Assembly: GCA_963575745.1 (NCBI GenBank)
Contig: CAUYUJ010011547.1
Coordinates: 112,208 to 176,207 of the forward strand
Length of the DNA: 64,000 nt
Direction of reading: 5' to 3'
Source of the DNA: Prorocentrum cordatum
Taxonomy: Eukaryota; Sar; Dinophyceae; Prorocentrales; Prorocentraceae
In this document: positions 21,741 to 31,017 of the stretch, one piece after another
Position numbering within the stretch: position 1 is the first letter of the stretch
Layout: every line of letters begins with the position of its first letter
Position numbers and translations under genes: made by a program
The notes under the pieces: model-generated
Databases searched by the model: none
What the model was told of the DNA's origin: nothing
What the model saw: only the letters and a program-made list of their open reading frames with translations

Positions 21741-21839
21741 AACGTCATGCAGAAGATTATCGAGGAGCCTACTGTTACCAAGGCGGACGTGAGCATGTAC
21801 CGTAACAAAGTCGTGAACGAGCTGCGCAGTGGCTCCTAG
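21741..21839 (+). CDS. Candidate exon, possibly terminal
   Basis: Acceptor CCGAAG|AAC, phase 0, fits the previous exon. Reads NVMQKIIEEPTVTKADVSMY then RNKVVNELRSGS and TAG. The TAG is followed at once by GTGAGA, a perfect donor, so either the gene ends here or the end of the exon is mis-set. Confidence 0.5.
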   Translation, partial: NVMQKIIEEPTVTKADVSMYRNKVVNELRSGS

Positions 21840-22033
21840 GTGAGACCCTGGGCCTAAGAGGACGATCCAGAGGAATGCCAGCAGGAGGAGGGAGGAGGAA
21901 GACAAGTACAAGGAAGATAGCGCAGGATGGGGTTGGGAAGGACGGGCTCGGAGGAGGGTGGAGGGGAAGAAACGCGTATAAGGATGATCAGGGGCACTGA
22001 ATTTCAAAATCTACACGTTTGAAGCATCTCCCT

Positions 22034-22085
22034 GTGGTGCCAGGGTCGCTTGGGCATATCGGTGCCCACGCGACCCTGACATCAC
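22034..22085. repeat. Foldback (hairpin) in intron-like sequence
   Basis: Arms 22034-22056 and 22063-22085 pair at 19 of 23 positions around a 6-nt loop; core CAGGGTCGC / GCGACCCTG. Lies between candidate exons at 21741-21839 and 22210-22308. Confidence 0.8.
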
Positions 22086-22209
22086 CAAGCAACGAATGGT
22101 CTACATCGATCCGCATCCTTCTGCTCGCATCTGCTGCTGATCATGATGCTCCAGCCGTCCTTACTCCTGCAACCCTTACCTTCCTGGGCCCCCAGCTGAC
22201 GGAGTTTAG

Positions 22210-22308
22210 GTGCACATCTGCCATGTTTATCATCATGCTCCCTTCCCAGACAAGGTGACGACACATCGAGAAGAATACCTGCTACGTGTGGGCCGTGACA
22301 TGGCCCAG
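22210..22308 (+). CDS. Candidate exon (unknown protein)
   Basis: Acceptor TTTAG|GTG, likely donor CCCAG|GCCAAG (GC type). Reads VHICHVYHHAPFPDKVTTHR, then EEYLLRVGRDMAQ. Confidence 0.5.
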
Positions 22309-22603
22309 GCCAAGATCGGGCATCCCCTCGATCCCCAGTCCTTTGATATATATATATATATGTGTGTAAACATATACACGTTTAGTTTCCTCAGTCATCT
22401 TCGAGCGCCTTCTCATCGACGTGCGCCTCCCACTCCTTGTATACCTCCTCGCTCGTCCCGCCCCTCCGCCCTCCCTCGATATACACTCCCTCCCCCTGCT
22501 AGATCCATCCCTGCTCTGGTCCTCCTTCCTACCCTCGCACATCCATCCTCTACACCTCTTCCTTCCTATACCCTCACTCATACCTCAATCGTGCCCTGGA
22601 CAG

Positions 22604-22700
22604 GCGACGTATCTACTACTGGTGGTGACGTACTACTGGTGGAGCTGAGCGTCCCCGCGGCTCCGTATAGCCCCCTTCAGTTTGGAGGGGGAGAGGAGCT
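22604..22700 (+). CDS. Weak candidate exon
   Basis: After GGACAG|GC it reads DVSTTGGDVLLVELSVPAAP. The right border is not resolved and the short frame may be chance. Confidence 0.25.
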
Positions 22701-22765
22701 ATGAGAGAGAGAGAGGGAGGGAGCGAGAGAGAGAGCGAGAAAGAGAGCTCTCTCGAGATCGAGAG

Positions 22766-22840
22766 ACCGCATGCGCATTCTTTTGCACGCGCGCTGACGG
22801 ACCAGCTCGAGCGCTGGCAAGATCAAGCGCGGGCCGCGAG
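22766..22840 (+). CDS. Candidate exon (unknown protein)
   Basis: Acceptor AGAG|AC, donor GCGAG|GCACAA (GC type). Reads HAHSFARALTDQLERWQDQA then RAA. Confidence 0.45.
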
Positions 22841-23162
22841 GCACAATAGCTCCCCGCCCTCCCCTCGAGTCCAGGAGATTTCAGCTCGAGAACGCTCGTT
22901 CGATAGAACGATGTCCAACGCCCCCTCCCCCATGCCCCAACCCTCCTACCAGCCGCCCTCCCTCGAGCGCCCCTTCCCCCCTCACGTCGAAGCTCTCCCC
23001 CTCACTGCCCCTCGATTTGCGCCCTCCTGAGAGGTCCCCCTGCAGAATGATTTCAGAATGCATGTGCCATGGGCGCCAAACGGTTCGTGCAAGGATGGTT
23101 CAGGCGTCGAGCCTCTGAGGATTATTCGATCCGGCCTCGCATGCGCAGCGAGATCCTGGAGT
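22841..23162. other. Pro/Arg-rich frame, no certain gene
   Basis: Non-repetitive; an open frame continues (SFDRTMSNAPSPMPQPSYQP) to a stop at 23030. It could be a further exon or untranslated sequence; no clear borders. Confidence 0.3.
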
Positions 23163-23805
23163 GATGGTTGTATGTGTGTATGTATGTGTGTATGTATGTA
23201 TGTATGTATGCATGTATGTATGTATGTATGGCTGGACGTATGGATGGATGGATGGATGGATGGATGGACGGATGGATGTATGTAGGTGTGTATATGTATG
23301 CATGCATGCATGCATGCATGCATGCATGTATGTATGTATGTATGTATGTATGTATGTGTGTGTTTGTGTATGTATGTGTGTGTGTATGTATGTATGTATG
23401 TATGTATGTATGTATGTATGTATGTATGTATGTATGTATGTATGTGTGTGTATGTATGTATGTATGTATGTATGTATGTATCTATGTATGTATGTTTAGT
23501 TGTATGTATGTATGTATGTTTGTATGTATGTATGTATGTATGTATGCATCAATGTATGTGTATGTATGTATGTATGTACGTACATGTGTATGTGTATGTG
23601 ACTGTGAATGTGAATGTATATGTACATGCATATGTGTATGCACACGTATACATTTAGATGTATGTATATATGGAGATACATTTGTATTTGTGCATGTAAA
23701 TGTATGTATCAATATATGTGTTTGGTTATGTTTATGTATATGTATATACATGTATGCAGAGGTGTATGTGTATGTATGTATGTCTGTATGTATGTATGTA
23801 GTTAC
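23163..23805 (+). repeat. (TATG)n / (GGAT)n microsatellite
   Basis: About 640 bp of TATG with a GGAT run at 23236-23277 and CATG variants; the complementary strand is of the same type as the 19.1-20.2 kb block. Confidence 0.95.
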
Positions 23806-23937
23806 GTTCAGGATGAGTCAGGGGTCGATCGAACGGACAAGGAGGTGGTGTACAGGACCACTCGGACGATTGTGGCCTGAGCTTTGCGATCGGTGCATGG
23901 TCGCTCCTTGCGCGCAGTTCTGGGATCGAGCCAGTTA

Positions 23938-24840
23938 GGATTCCAGCCGCGCTTGGCCAGAGACTGGGAGCACTCCGACTGGTGACATGGGGCTGGGGAT
24001 TTGCTTGGTTGCATCGCCATGTGTTTAGATGCTTACTGCGTTCGGAAGTGGACTGATGTGGCAGTGAATGATGAGCAGGTTGCATGAGCCATAGAAGCCA
24101 CCATCACGACCACAAGCACCAGCCACACGACACCACCCACCCAACTCGTCCACCGAACCGTCGACCCAACCCAACCACCACCACCACTACCACAACCCGA
24201 GTACAGAACAACCACCACTGCAGAACAGCCGAACCCACATAATTCACGAGCTCACACCCACCTCGAACACACGTGAAATTGACGCATGCGATGCCCAACA
24301 TGTGATCGGCAACCCCACAACCCAAGCAATATTGCACAAACGAACCAACAACCCAGCACACTGCTAGCAACAAACCCTACAATATGAAATCCCTGCCTGT
24401 ATAGCGCACGCCCATGTCTTTAATATTTTCCGCGTACTGAAGTCAGAGTATGTGGCTTCAGTACGCTGCTGCTCGAGGGTGAAGAACATAAGGCCCAATC
24501 TGAACGCAAATCGCACACACACACACACCATCACCACATGCTGTATGCACGCGTGCCCGCACGCGCGCTTTCCCCCCTCCCCCCTGCCCCCCGCCGCCAG
24601 GTGTACATGATTGTGCTGGGCTTCGGAGAGGACCGCAGCATACATGCATCGATCGACCTGCGGATTTCCAGCCGCGCTTCGATCGACCACTGCGTTCGGA
24701 AGTGGACATTTTGGGGTGTGCGTGATGGTTGGGGCAAGGGGATTATACGTCGGGCTGAATCAAGCGCTCGCACGGCTCGATCGCTGAGGATTTCCCAGCT
24801 GCGCTCGATCATAGCTGCGTTCGGAAGCGGTCTGGAGGTT
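23938..24840. repeat. Three copies of a TCCAGCCGCGCT ... GCGTTCGGAAGTGGA unit
   Basis: GGATTCCAGCCGCGCTTG at 23940 with GCGTTCGGAAGTGGACT at 24038; GGATTTCCAGCCGCGCTTCG at 24662 with GCGTTCGGAAGTGGACA at 24691; GGATTTCCCAGCTGCGCTCG at 24788 with GCGTTCGGAAGCGG at 24817. Between them lies ACC-rich sequence (24110-24240). No gene seen. Confidence 0.6.
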
Positions 24841-24997
24841 CGGTGGCGGCGGGGTGATCATCGGGCGGGCGTGCGTTGGAGGGCGTCGGGGGTTCGGCGG
24901 CTGCGGATTGACGGGGGTTCGGCTTAAGGTGCGTTGGCGGGTGCGTCGACGGTGGAAAGACGCGGGTGCGTTCCGGTCGTCGGGCCCACGTGGTGGT

Positions 24998-25955
24998 TTC
25001 ATGTTTTTTCATGTTTTTTTTTCATGTTTTTTCATGTTTTTTCAATGTCATGTTTTTTCATGTTGTATCATGTTGTTTCATGTTTTCTAATGTTTTTTCA
25101 TGTTTTTTCGCCGTCATGTTTCTTTCATGTGTTTTCATGTTTTTTCATGTGTTTCATGTTGTGTCATGTTGTTTCATGTTTTTTCATGTTGTTTCATGTT
25201 GTTTCATGTTTTCATGTTTTTTCATGTTTTTTTTCATGTTTTTTCATGTTTTTTCAGTGTCATGTTTTTTCATGTTTTGTTCATGTTTTTTCATGTTTCC
25301 ATGTGTTTTCATGTTTTTTTTCATGTTTTTTTCATGTTGTTTCATTGTCATGTTTTTTCATGTTGTTTCACGTGTTTCATGTTTTTTCATGTTTTTCATG
25401 TTTTTTCAATTTTCATGTTTGTTCATGTTTTTTCATGTTTTTTCATGTGTTTCATTTTTTTTCCATGTTTTCTTCATGTTTTTTCATGGTTTTTCAATGT
25501 TCATATTCTTTCATGTTTTTTTCATGTTTTCTCATGTGTTTCATGTTTTTTTCATGTTTGTTTCATGTTTTTTCATGTTTTTTTCATGATCATGTGTTTT
25601 CATGTTTTTCATGTTTTCTCATGTGTTTCATGTTTTTTTTTCATGTTTGTTTCATGTTTTTTTCATGTTTTTTCATGATCATGTGTTTTCATGGTTTTTC
25701 ATGTTTTTTCATGTGTTTCATGTTTTTTTTTCATGTTTGTTTCATGTTTTTTCATGTTTTTTTCATGGTCACGTGTTTTCATGTTTTTTGCATGTTTTTT
25801 CATGTTTCATGTTTTTCATGTTTTCTTCATGTTTTTTTCCTGTTTTTTTTCAATTCCTGCGTTTCACGTTTGTTCATGTGTTTTTTCATGTTTTTTCATG
25901 TGTTTCATGTTTTTTCATGTTTTCTTCATGTTTTTTCATGTTTTTTCCTTCGCGC
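24998..25955 (+). repeat. (TTTTTTCATG)n minisatellite
   Basis: About 950 bp of 10-12 bp units CATGTTTTTT with insertions of T and occasional TGT or GTC. The long Phe/Cys/His frames are artefacts. Followed by a CG-rich patch and a CACCACC tract to 26230. Confidence 0.95.
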
Positions 25956-26415
25956 GCGCGCGTGCCCCATCAGCTCCCCGCCCCCGCGCGGCCGCCCTGG
26001 CAGCACCACAGATCGTCCAAGGTCCCCGCGCACACCGCCCCCAGCCCCCACGATTGCACCCCATCAACCCAACTGCCTGCGCCAGCCTTGCAATTACCAC
26101 GCGACACACCAACCACCACCACCGCCAACACCTACAAGCACCATCACCACGTCGCCACCACCGCCACCACAACCACCACCGCACCCACCACCACCATCGT
26201 ACGACCCACCACCACCACGCGCACGTACGGTGGTACCATATATATGTATGCACTGCCGCTTCGAACCAGCGCGGCCCGCGCATTTGGGCAACAGGTGATC
26301 CGCCGCGCCAGCTGGCGCGCCATGCCCCCGAAGCGCAAGAATGCTGACGAAGGCCTCCTGTCCAGAACTGCCCCGTTCGAGTCCGGATGGGTCCTCGATC
26401 ACCCGCCATGTGCGC

Positions 26416-26469
26416 GCGTCGACTTCGGTACGCGTGCAACTCGGGTTGCACGCGTGCCGAAGTCGACGC
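26416..26469. repeat. 25-bp-arm foldback
   Basis: Arms 26416-26440 and 26445-26469 are complementary at 24 of 25 positions with a 4-nt loop TCGG; arm starts GCGTCGACTTCGG. Lies upstream of a candidate exon. Confidence 0.9.
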
Positions 26470-26634
26470 CCGATCGGGCGACGAAATCTATACATATACT
26501 GGTACCCTGGTCAGGCCCATTCTGGGCCCAGGATATATGCAGTGTATATATACATATATAAATGGCACGCCATGTCCAGGGAACAGTGGATATGTATAGA
26601 TTTCGTCTCCCTGAGCTCGGGAGCTAGAGGGCCC

Positions 26635-26781
26635 AGGAGGCGATGGGGATGCTTGCACCGCGCCCTATCGGAGGCGAAGGCGGCGGCGGCGGCGCCGAAC
26701 CAGGACAAGCTGAAGCGGGCCAGGGAGGCGAACACTGAGCACGAAAATGCGCTGCAGCGTTTACGGCGCCCTGTGCTTTAA
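26635..26781 (+). CDS. Candidate exon, coiled-coil-like
   Basis: Reads HRALSEAKAAAAAPNQDKLK then RAREANTEHENALQRLRR, ending at TAA 26779-26781 unless a donor such as GGGAG|GCGAAC (26727) is used. The left border is not resolved. Confidence 0.4.
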   Translation, partial: RRRWGCLHRALSEAKAAAAAPNQDKLKRAREANTEHENALQRLRRPVL

Positions 26782-26789
26782 TGACTTAT

Positions 26790-27158
26790 GAGCAGGTGGG
26801 AAGGAGGAATAGGTGGGAACATGTGGGAAGGAAAGGAGAAGGTGGGAATGAAGGGAACACGTGGCGGGAAGGAGGAATGTTGTACTTGTTCTGAGCAGGT
26901 GGGAAAGGAGGGATGAGGCAACGGAGCGAATGAGGAGGCGAGGAAAGGATGACAAACCAGGTTGAAGAAAAGGAGAGGATGAATTGAGGAATGCTGATGA
27001 CATGAGGATCGAAGGAGGAGTGATGGACATTCGAGGGACGAGGACCGAGGGGAAGAATGGAGGGATGAGGATGAGGAAAGAAATGAGGGGATGAGGAACG
27101 AGGAGAAGAAAAAGGGATGAGGATCGTGGGGAGGGGTGGGGAAGGAAGGAAGGAGGAG
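26790..27158. other. Intron-like purine-rich sequence
   Basis: GTGGGAAGGA-type loose repeats on the plus strand; no coding island. Confidence 0.6.
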
Positions 27159-27269
27159 ATCACCACCCCGGGTACCACGCCAAGAAGACGAAGAAGGAGC
27201 TCTACGACGAGTTCAAGAGGCTGAGCCAGGATAAGAAAGACCACTGGCTGCGCCGCTGGCAGGAGACAG
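27159..27269 (+). CDS. Exon 1 of the phase-consistent chain
   Basis: Acceptor AGGAG|AT, donor ACAG|GCTCG (GC type). Reads HHPGYHAKKTKKELYDEFKR then LSQDKKDHWLRRWQET. Its last base plus the two leading bases of the next exon make GGC. Lys-rich helical segment; binding of nucleic acid is possible but not shown. Confidence 0.65.
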
Positions 27270-27281
27270 GCTCGACGAGAG

Positions 27282-27621
27282 GGCTCTGAGGAAGGGGGAG
27301 GATATGAGGGGGAAGGGATAACATTATCAAACATACTAGGAAGAGGATGAGACCAGAGAAGGAGCTACCGGATGAAGAAGGATGAGGAAGAGGAAGATGA
27401 ACAGGATGCGGAGGAGGGTCAGGGGAAAGAAGATGATGATGAAGACGTCGATGATGAGGATGAGTGGTCGAAGGAAGAACGATGAGGATGAATAAGCATG
27501 AGGAAGAAGAAGATGAGGAGGAAGACGGATAACGATAGTGATTATATACTTGGCATCGCTCGGACGTGTGCATTTTTCCTTTGGTGAGGGCCATCGAGGA
27601 GCATCCTTGATCACTTGGCGG
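27282..27621. other. Intron-like GGA/GAT sequence
   Basis: Purine-rich; ends at a long A tract. Confidence 0.6.

Positions 27622-27714
<93 letters not shown>
27622..27714 (+). repeat. Uninterrupted (A)93
   Basis: 93 consecutive A inside an intron, 67 bp before the next exon. No target-site duplication is obvious beside it, so a retroposon tail is possible but not supported. Confidence 0.98.
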
Positions 27715-27715
<1 letters not shown>

Positions 27716-27781
27716 GCACGAGACAGAAAAAAGCGAAGGGAATGGACGTGGGAGCGATGGCCAGTATAGCATGAGCGATAG

Positions 27782-27929
27782 GCAACTTCGACTTTGTCCA
27801 AGTGGAGAAGCAGGAGTACCAGGAGAGGCTGCGGAGCAGCGGCCATGAGGACAAGTGGCACACCAAAGACGAGCTGCTCGTGAGTTTCGGATACAACGCA
27901 GCGCTGCCCGACTGTCCAATGTCTGTGAG
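27782..27929 (+). CDS. Exon 2 of the chain
   Basis: Acceptor GATAG|GC, donor GTGAG|GAATCG (GA type). Reads NFDFVQVEKQEYQERLRSSG, then HEDKWHTKDELLVSFGYNAA and LPDCPMSV. An internal CTC|GTGAGT would also be a good donor, but the reading continues protein-like past it and only the longer form fits the phase of exon 3. Confidence 0.75.
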
Positions 27930-28370
27930 GAATCGTTGTTGTTTTTCTTGTTTGCTTGACGGCGACGCCGAGGGATAGAGCGATGATGGAGGAGGGGTGC
28001 GAGGCTCGAATGATCCAAGGAGGGAAGATGACATCGGTGAGGAAAGGTGGGAATATGAGGGACTGGATGATCGATTGACGGACCTACAAGTGAAATCGAT
28101 GGATTGCCGATGGGAAGATTGATGAGAGGAGGGAGGAGGGGGTGAGGAGGCGAGATCGATTGGATGATCGATGAGGGGATCCACGAGAAGCTCGACTGAT
28201 GATCAATGTGAGGATGGGGGACTAGCCTACAGCCAAGATACGCTGAAATGAGGAACAGTTTGGGTTCGGAGGGGACTCGATGTTCCTCAGGTCCTTCCAT
28301 GTCTGCTACTCGCAAGCGTTGTTAGTGCTACAAAGAGGCCTCGTTCCGTGCCCGTCGTTCCTTAATTCAG

Positions 28371-28467
28371 CAGCCCGAGTGCGGGGAGAAAACATCCAAC
28401 CTACAGGGCCATGGCGCGCGCCGAGGCCGTCATCGCCACCTGCAGGGCGTGTCGTGGACACGTGAAG
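28371..28467 (+). CDS. Exon 3 of the chain
   Basis: Acceptor ATTCAG|C (or CTACAG|G at 28406, same phase), donor GTGAAG|GTGGGC. Reads AMARAEAVIATCRACRGHVK, with a CxxC pair. It takes the one base owed by exon 2 and ends in phase 0. Confidence 0.6.
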
Positions 28468-28479
28468 GTGGGCGGGATG

Positions 28480-28742
28480 AGGATAAGGATGATGGGGGAA
28501 ATGAGAAGTTAGATGAGGAGGGAGAGGAGGGGGAGGAGAAGGAGGAGGAGGAGGAGGAAGAGGAGGAGGAGATCGAGAGAAGATGAGGATTCAAATCGGA
28601 GAAAAGTTGACCTAAACAAGATTTATGTGTTTCGTAGTTGTGCCCTCGATTTGCCGGGCCCTAGAATTGTCAACAAAAACTACTCAGGTGAAAATCCAGC
28701 CCTGGATAAGGACGAGGATGAGCAGGAGAAGGGGCAGCCCAG
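28480..28742 (+). other. Intron-like sequence
   Basis: GGA-rich 28510-28580, then unique sequence; no further exon seen. Confidence 0.5.
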
Positions 28743-28853
28743 GTGGACAGGCAGCACGGTGAGGAGGTCTTCAAGCGCGTGGAGGATTACGAGCGGGTCA
28801 GCATCAACCACGGCCAGAGGCTGCAGACCACCTTGACGAGCGAGCAGCAGCAG
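28743..28853 (+). CDS. Exon 4 of the chain
   Basis: Acceptor GCCCAG|GTG, donor CAGCAG|GTGGAA, phase 0 to 0. Reads VDRQHGEEVFKRVEDYERVS, then INHGQRLQTTLTSEQQQ; helical. Confidence 0.75.
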
Positions 28854-29064
28854 GTGGAACCCGTCAGGCGCGACCTTGGTCGCTGCTCGCAGGCCAGACG
28901 GGAGGGAGGGATCGAAATGGATTAGCTTTAAGGGGGAGGACGGAGGAGGAGAACCTCGAGTAACAATATGCCCGTGACTTGCGTGCATCTGTCCTGCTCG
29001 AGGTCCTCGTCCTCCAACCTCCTCTCCAAGCTCATCCATCCCCGATTTCTCGCTTCTGGCAGAG

Positions 29065-29121
29065 GCCCTGGACAGCGGTTCGGACGATGACGGCTCCTAC
29101 AGCAGCTACACTGATGACGAG
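29065..29121 (+). CDS. Exon 5 of the chain, acidic
   Basis: Acceptor GCAGAG|GCC, donor GACGAG|GACGCT (GA type), phase 0 to 0. Reads ALDSGSDDDGSYSSYTDDE. Confidence 0.7.
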
Positions 29122-29501
29122 GACGCTAACGGAAACACATATGATACAAATATGATGCCATAATGTTCAGAAGGGTATGCTGTCAAGGAGGCGGGGGTAA
29201 GAAGAGGTAGGATACATGGGCCAGGATGTTACGGATTTTTCAGGGCAAAGGGACGGGAAACAATCATATGGTGCTGGATGCAATGAGCAAGAGGAAGGAG
29301 GATACTGAGGAGGAGGAGGAGGAGGAGGAGGAGGAGGAGTGGTGACAGAAGGAGGGGGGTAGGAGAAGGAGTAGCGTGATACGAGATGTGGAGGATGATG
29401 CGAGGAGGGTGGGATACCTCGAGGAGAATATGAGAACCAACCCTCCATCCCCATGATAAGGGCGATGGAGAAGACTCGAGTATCATATTCCCAAAGCCCA
29501 G
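29122..29501. other. Intron-like GGA sequence
   Basis: GGA run at 29300-29340 in otherwise loose purine-rich sequence. No exon. Confidence 0.6.
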
Positions 29502-29621
29502 GACGAGCCTGGGGCAGCAGCTACGTCGCCCCCGACACCAGGAGCCATCCAGATCGGCTCGAGCGTGGCGACTAACCTGGGAGCGGCTACACACCTCCAC
29601 GCGCTGCTGTCTGGCTGGAAG
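29502..29621 (+). CDS. Exon 6 of the chain
   Basis: Acceptor GCCCAG|GAC, donor TGGAAG|GTGGTA, phase 0 to 0, exactly 40 codons. Reads DEPGAAATSPPTPGAIQIGS then SVATNLGAATHLHALLSGWK. Confidence 0.75.
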
Positions 29622-29689
29622 GTGGTAGGAGGAGGTATGATGAGCAGAAGCAGGAACGCTCGAAGAGCAGCAGCAAGAGGTTCGAGGAC

Positions 29690-29768
29690 CGATCGTGATC
29701 GATAGTGATTACGGTGGTGGCGGTAATAGTGATGGCGATGGTTATAAGGATGTTTCAAATGATTATGG

Positions 29769-29799
<31 letters not shown>

Positions 29800-30045
29800 G
29801 CTGATGGTGCTGAGGTGGTGCTGATGATGCTGATGATGGCGAGGTTGATGGTGATGGTGATGATGACTAGAATTATGATTGTGATTAGCCTTACTATTAC
29901 GCTTGAGTTTATACTGGTAATGGTGATGAGAATGTTGATTATGATGATGATGGTAATGATGATGAGGATGATGGTGATGCTGATGATGATACTGCTGACG
30001 ACGTGTCAATGATGCTGTTGACGCCGCTGCTGCTGCTGCTGCTGG

Positions 30046-30083
<38 letters not shown>

Positions 30084-30086
30084 CAG
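29690..30086 (+). repeat. (GAT)n-rich intron
   Basis: GATGAT with variants 29690-30000 and a pure GAT run 30044-30082 that ends at the next acceptor. Confidence 0.85.
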
Positions 30087-30166
30087 ACGGCCGACCGCGG
30101 GTCCCGCTCCAGCCAACTGGAGGGATGCTTGGCCCCCGGACGAGGAACGCTGCAGCTGCAGTCGAG
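30087..30166 (+). CDS. Exon 7 of the chain
   Basis: Acceptor GATGCAG|ACG, donor TCGAG|GTAGCG. In the phase set by exon 6 it reads TADRGSRSSQLEGCLAPGRG then TLQLQS and leaves two bases. Confidence 0.65.
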
Positions 30167-30385
30167 GTAGCGGAGGGCCAGGAGTGGGAATGATCATGAA
30201 TGAGGAGGCGAATGTACGAACGAGGCTAGGAGGAACGAGTGAGGCAGGCGAGAGGAGAGAGGAGAACTCGATGAGCAACAGCAGGATGAAAAAGGAGGGG
30301 GGAGGATGGCGAGGAGGAACACGAGGACGAGGATTGGAGGAGAGAGGAGGACGAGAAGATGATGACGAACTCGATTAATATCGAG
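30167..30385. other. Intron-like GGA sequence
   Basis: GAGGA-rich; a 219-bp intron by the exon model. Confidence 0.6.
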
Positions 30386-30496
30386 GGCGGAGGTGTCAGA
30401 GATGCCCTGGTTGCAGCCGTGGCATGTGCAGCTCGAGGAGAATGTGGCAGCGCTGGAGTTTGCGAAGGATGCGTTGGTCTACCATGTGCAGAACAG
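30386..30496 (+). CDS. Exon 8 of the chain
   Basis: Acceptor ATCGAG|G, donor AACAG|GTCGGT. It takes one base and leaves two. Reads AEVSEMPWLQPWHVQLEENV then AALEFAKDALVYHVQN. Confidence 0.7.
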
Positions 30497-30671
30497 GTCG
30501 GTCGCATCAATCCTCCTCCTCCTCGTCTTCCTCCTCCTTCTCCGCCTCCTCCTCCTCCTCCTCCTCCTCCTCCTCGCCCTCTTCCTCGTCACAACTCCTC
30601 CCAACACAATCATCGCCTGGTCCCCGAGGCCCAGGTGATGACGGATTGGTATCGAATCGCTCTCATTCCAG

Positions 30672-30723
30672 GTCGTCCGAGGCCGACATGAACTACAACG
30701 AGTGTGTCGCTGCCATCACAAAG
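30672..30723 (+). CDS. Exon 9 of the chain
   Basis: Acceptor TTCCAG|G, donor ACAAAG|GCCATC (GC type). Reads SSEADMNYNECVAAITK. The alternative GT donor 11 bases on would break the phase of the last exon, so the GC donor is preferred. Confidence 0.7.
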
Positions 30724-30843
30724 GCCATCAGCGGGTGAAGAGGGAGAAGGAGGAGGAGGAGGAGGAAGCGGAGGAGGAGGAGGAAGAGGAAAAGGAGGAG
30801 GCAAAGGAATACGCAAGACGGACAGATCCTTCCACTATCACCT

Positions 30844-30903
30844 ATCCCGTTGGCCCCTCCATGGATGCAACGATCGTTGCATCCATGGAGTGACCAACGG
30901 GAT
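30844..30903. repeat. 60-nt foldback inside the last intron
   Basis: A perfect 34-nt palindrome (30857-30890, arm CTCCATGGATGCAACGA) is flanked by a second 10-bp pairing, ATCCCGTTGG (30844-30853) with CCAACGGGAT (30894-30903). The intron (30724-30939) has AGGC at both splice junctions. Confidence 0.95.
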
Positions 30904-30939
30904 CGATGAGGGGATCGTGAGAGTGAGCGGTGACTCCAG

Positions 30940-31017
30940 GCGAACACCTTCTACCAGATGATCCTCCCTGTCCAGCAGTCCGTCGCCGCGGCCAACGCGC
31001 AGATCGCACCGCCGTGA
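30940..31017 (+). CDS. Terminal exon of the chain
   Basis: Acceptor CTCCAG|GCG, phase 0; reads ANTFYQMILPVQQSVAAANA then QIAPP and TGA at 31015-31017. Joined to exon 9 it continues smoothly (AAITK-ANTFYQ). Confidence 0.7.
   Translation, partial: ANTFYQMILPVQQSVAAANAQIAPP

Larger units (their letters stand above)
13548..31017 (+). other. Span of cryptic many-exon gene(s)
   Basis: A series of short islands with protein-like reading, all on the plus strand, each bounded by AG on the left and by GT, GC or GA on the right, lies between tracts of microsatellite. Exons at 27159-27269, 27782-27929, 28371-28467, 28743-28853, 29065-29121, 29502-29621, 30087-30166, 30386-30496, 30672-30723 and 30940-31017 join in phase into one frame of about 320 codons ending in TGA. 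Exons upstream of 21839 may belong to a separate gene, because the 21741-21839 frame ends in TAG. The product is not recognised; it is charged and partly coiled-coil-like. Similar Lys-rich KELYDEF...W segments occur, from memory, in dinoflagellate-specific protein families. Confidence 0.7.

Noticed and set aside
24934-26298. 454-codon Phe/Cys/His-rich ORF
   Set aside because: Produced by the TTTTTTCATG minisatellite.
27540-27720. Retroposed sequence with poly-A tail
   Set aside because: No matching source sequence and no flanking duplication visible; the A run could equally be a microsatellite.
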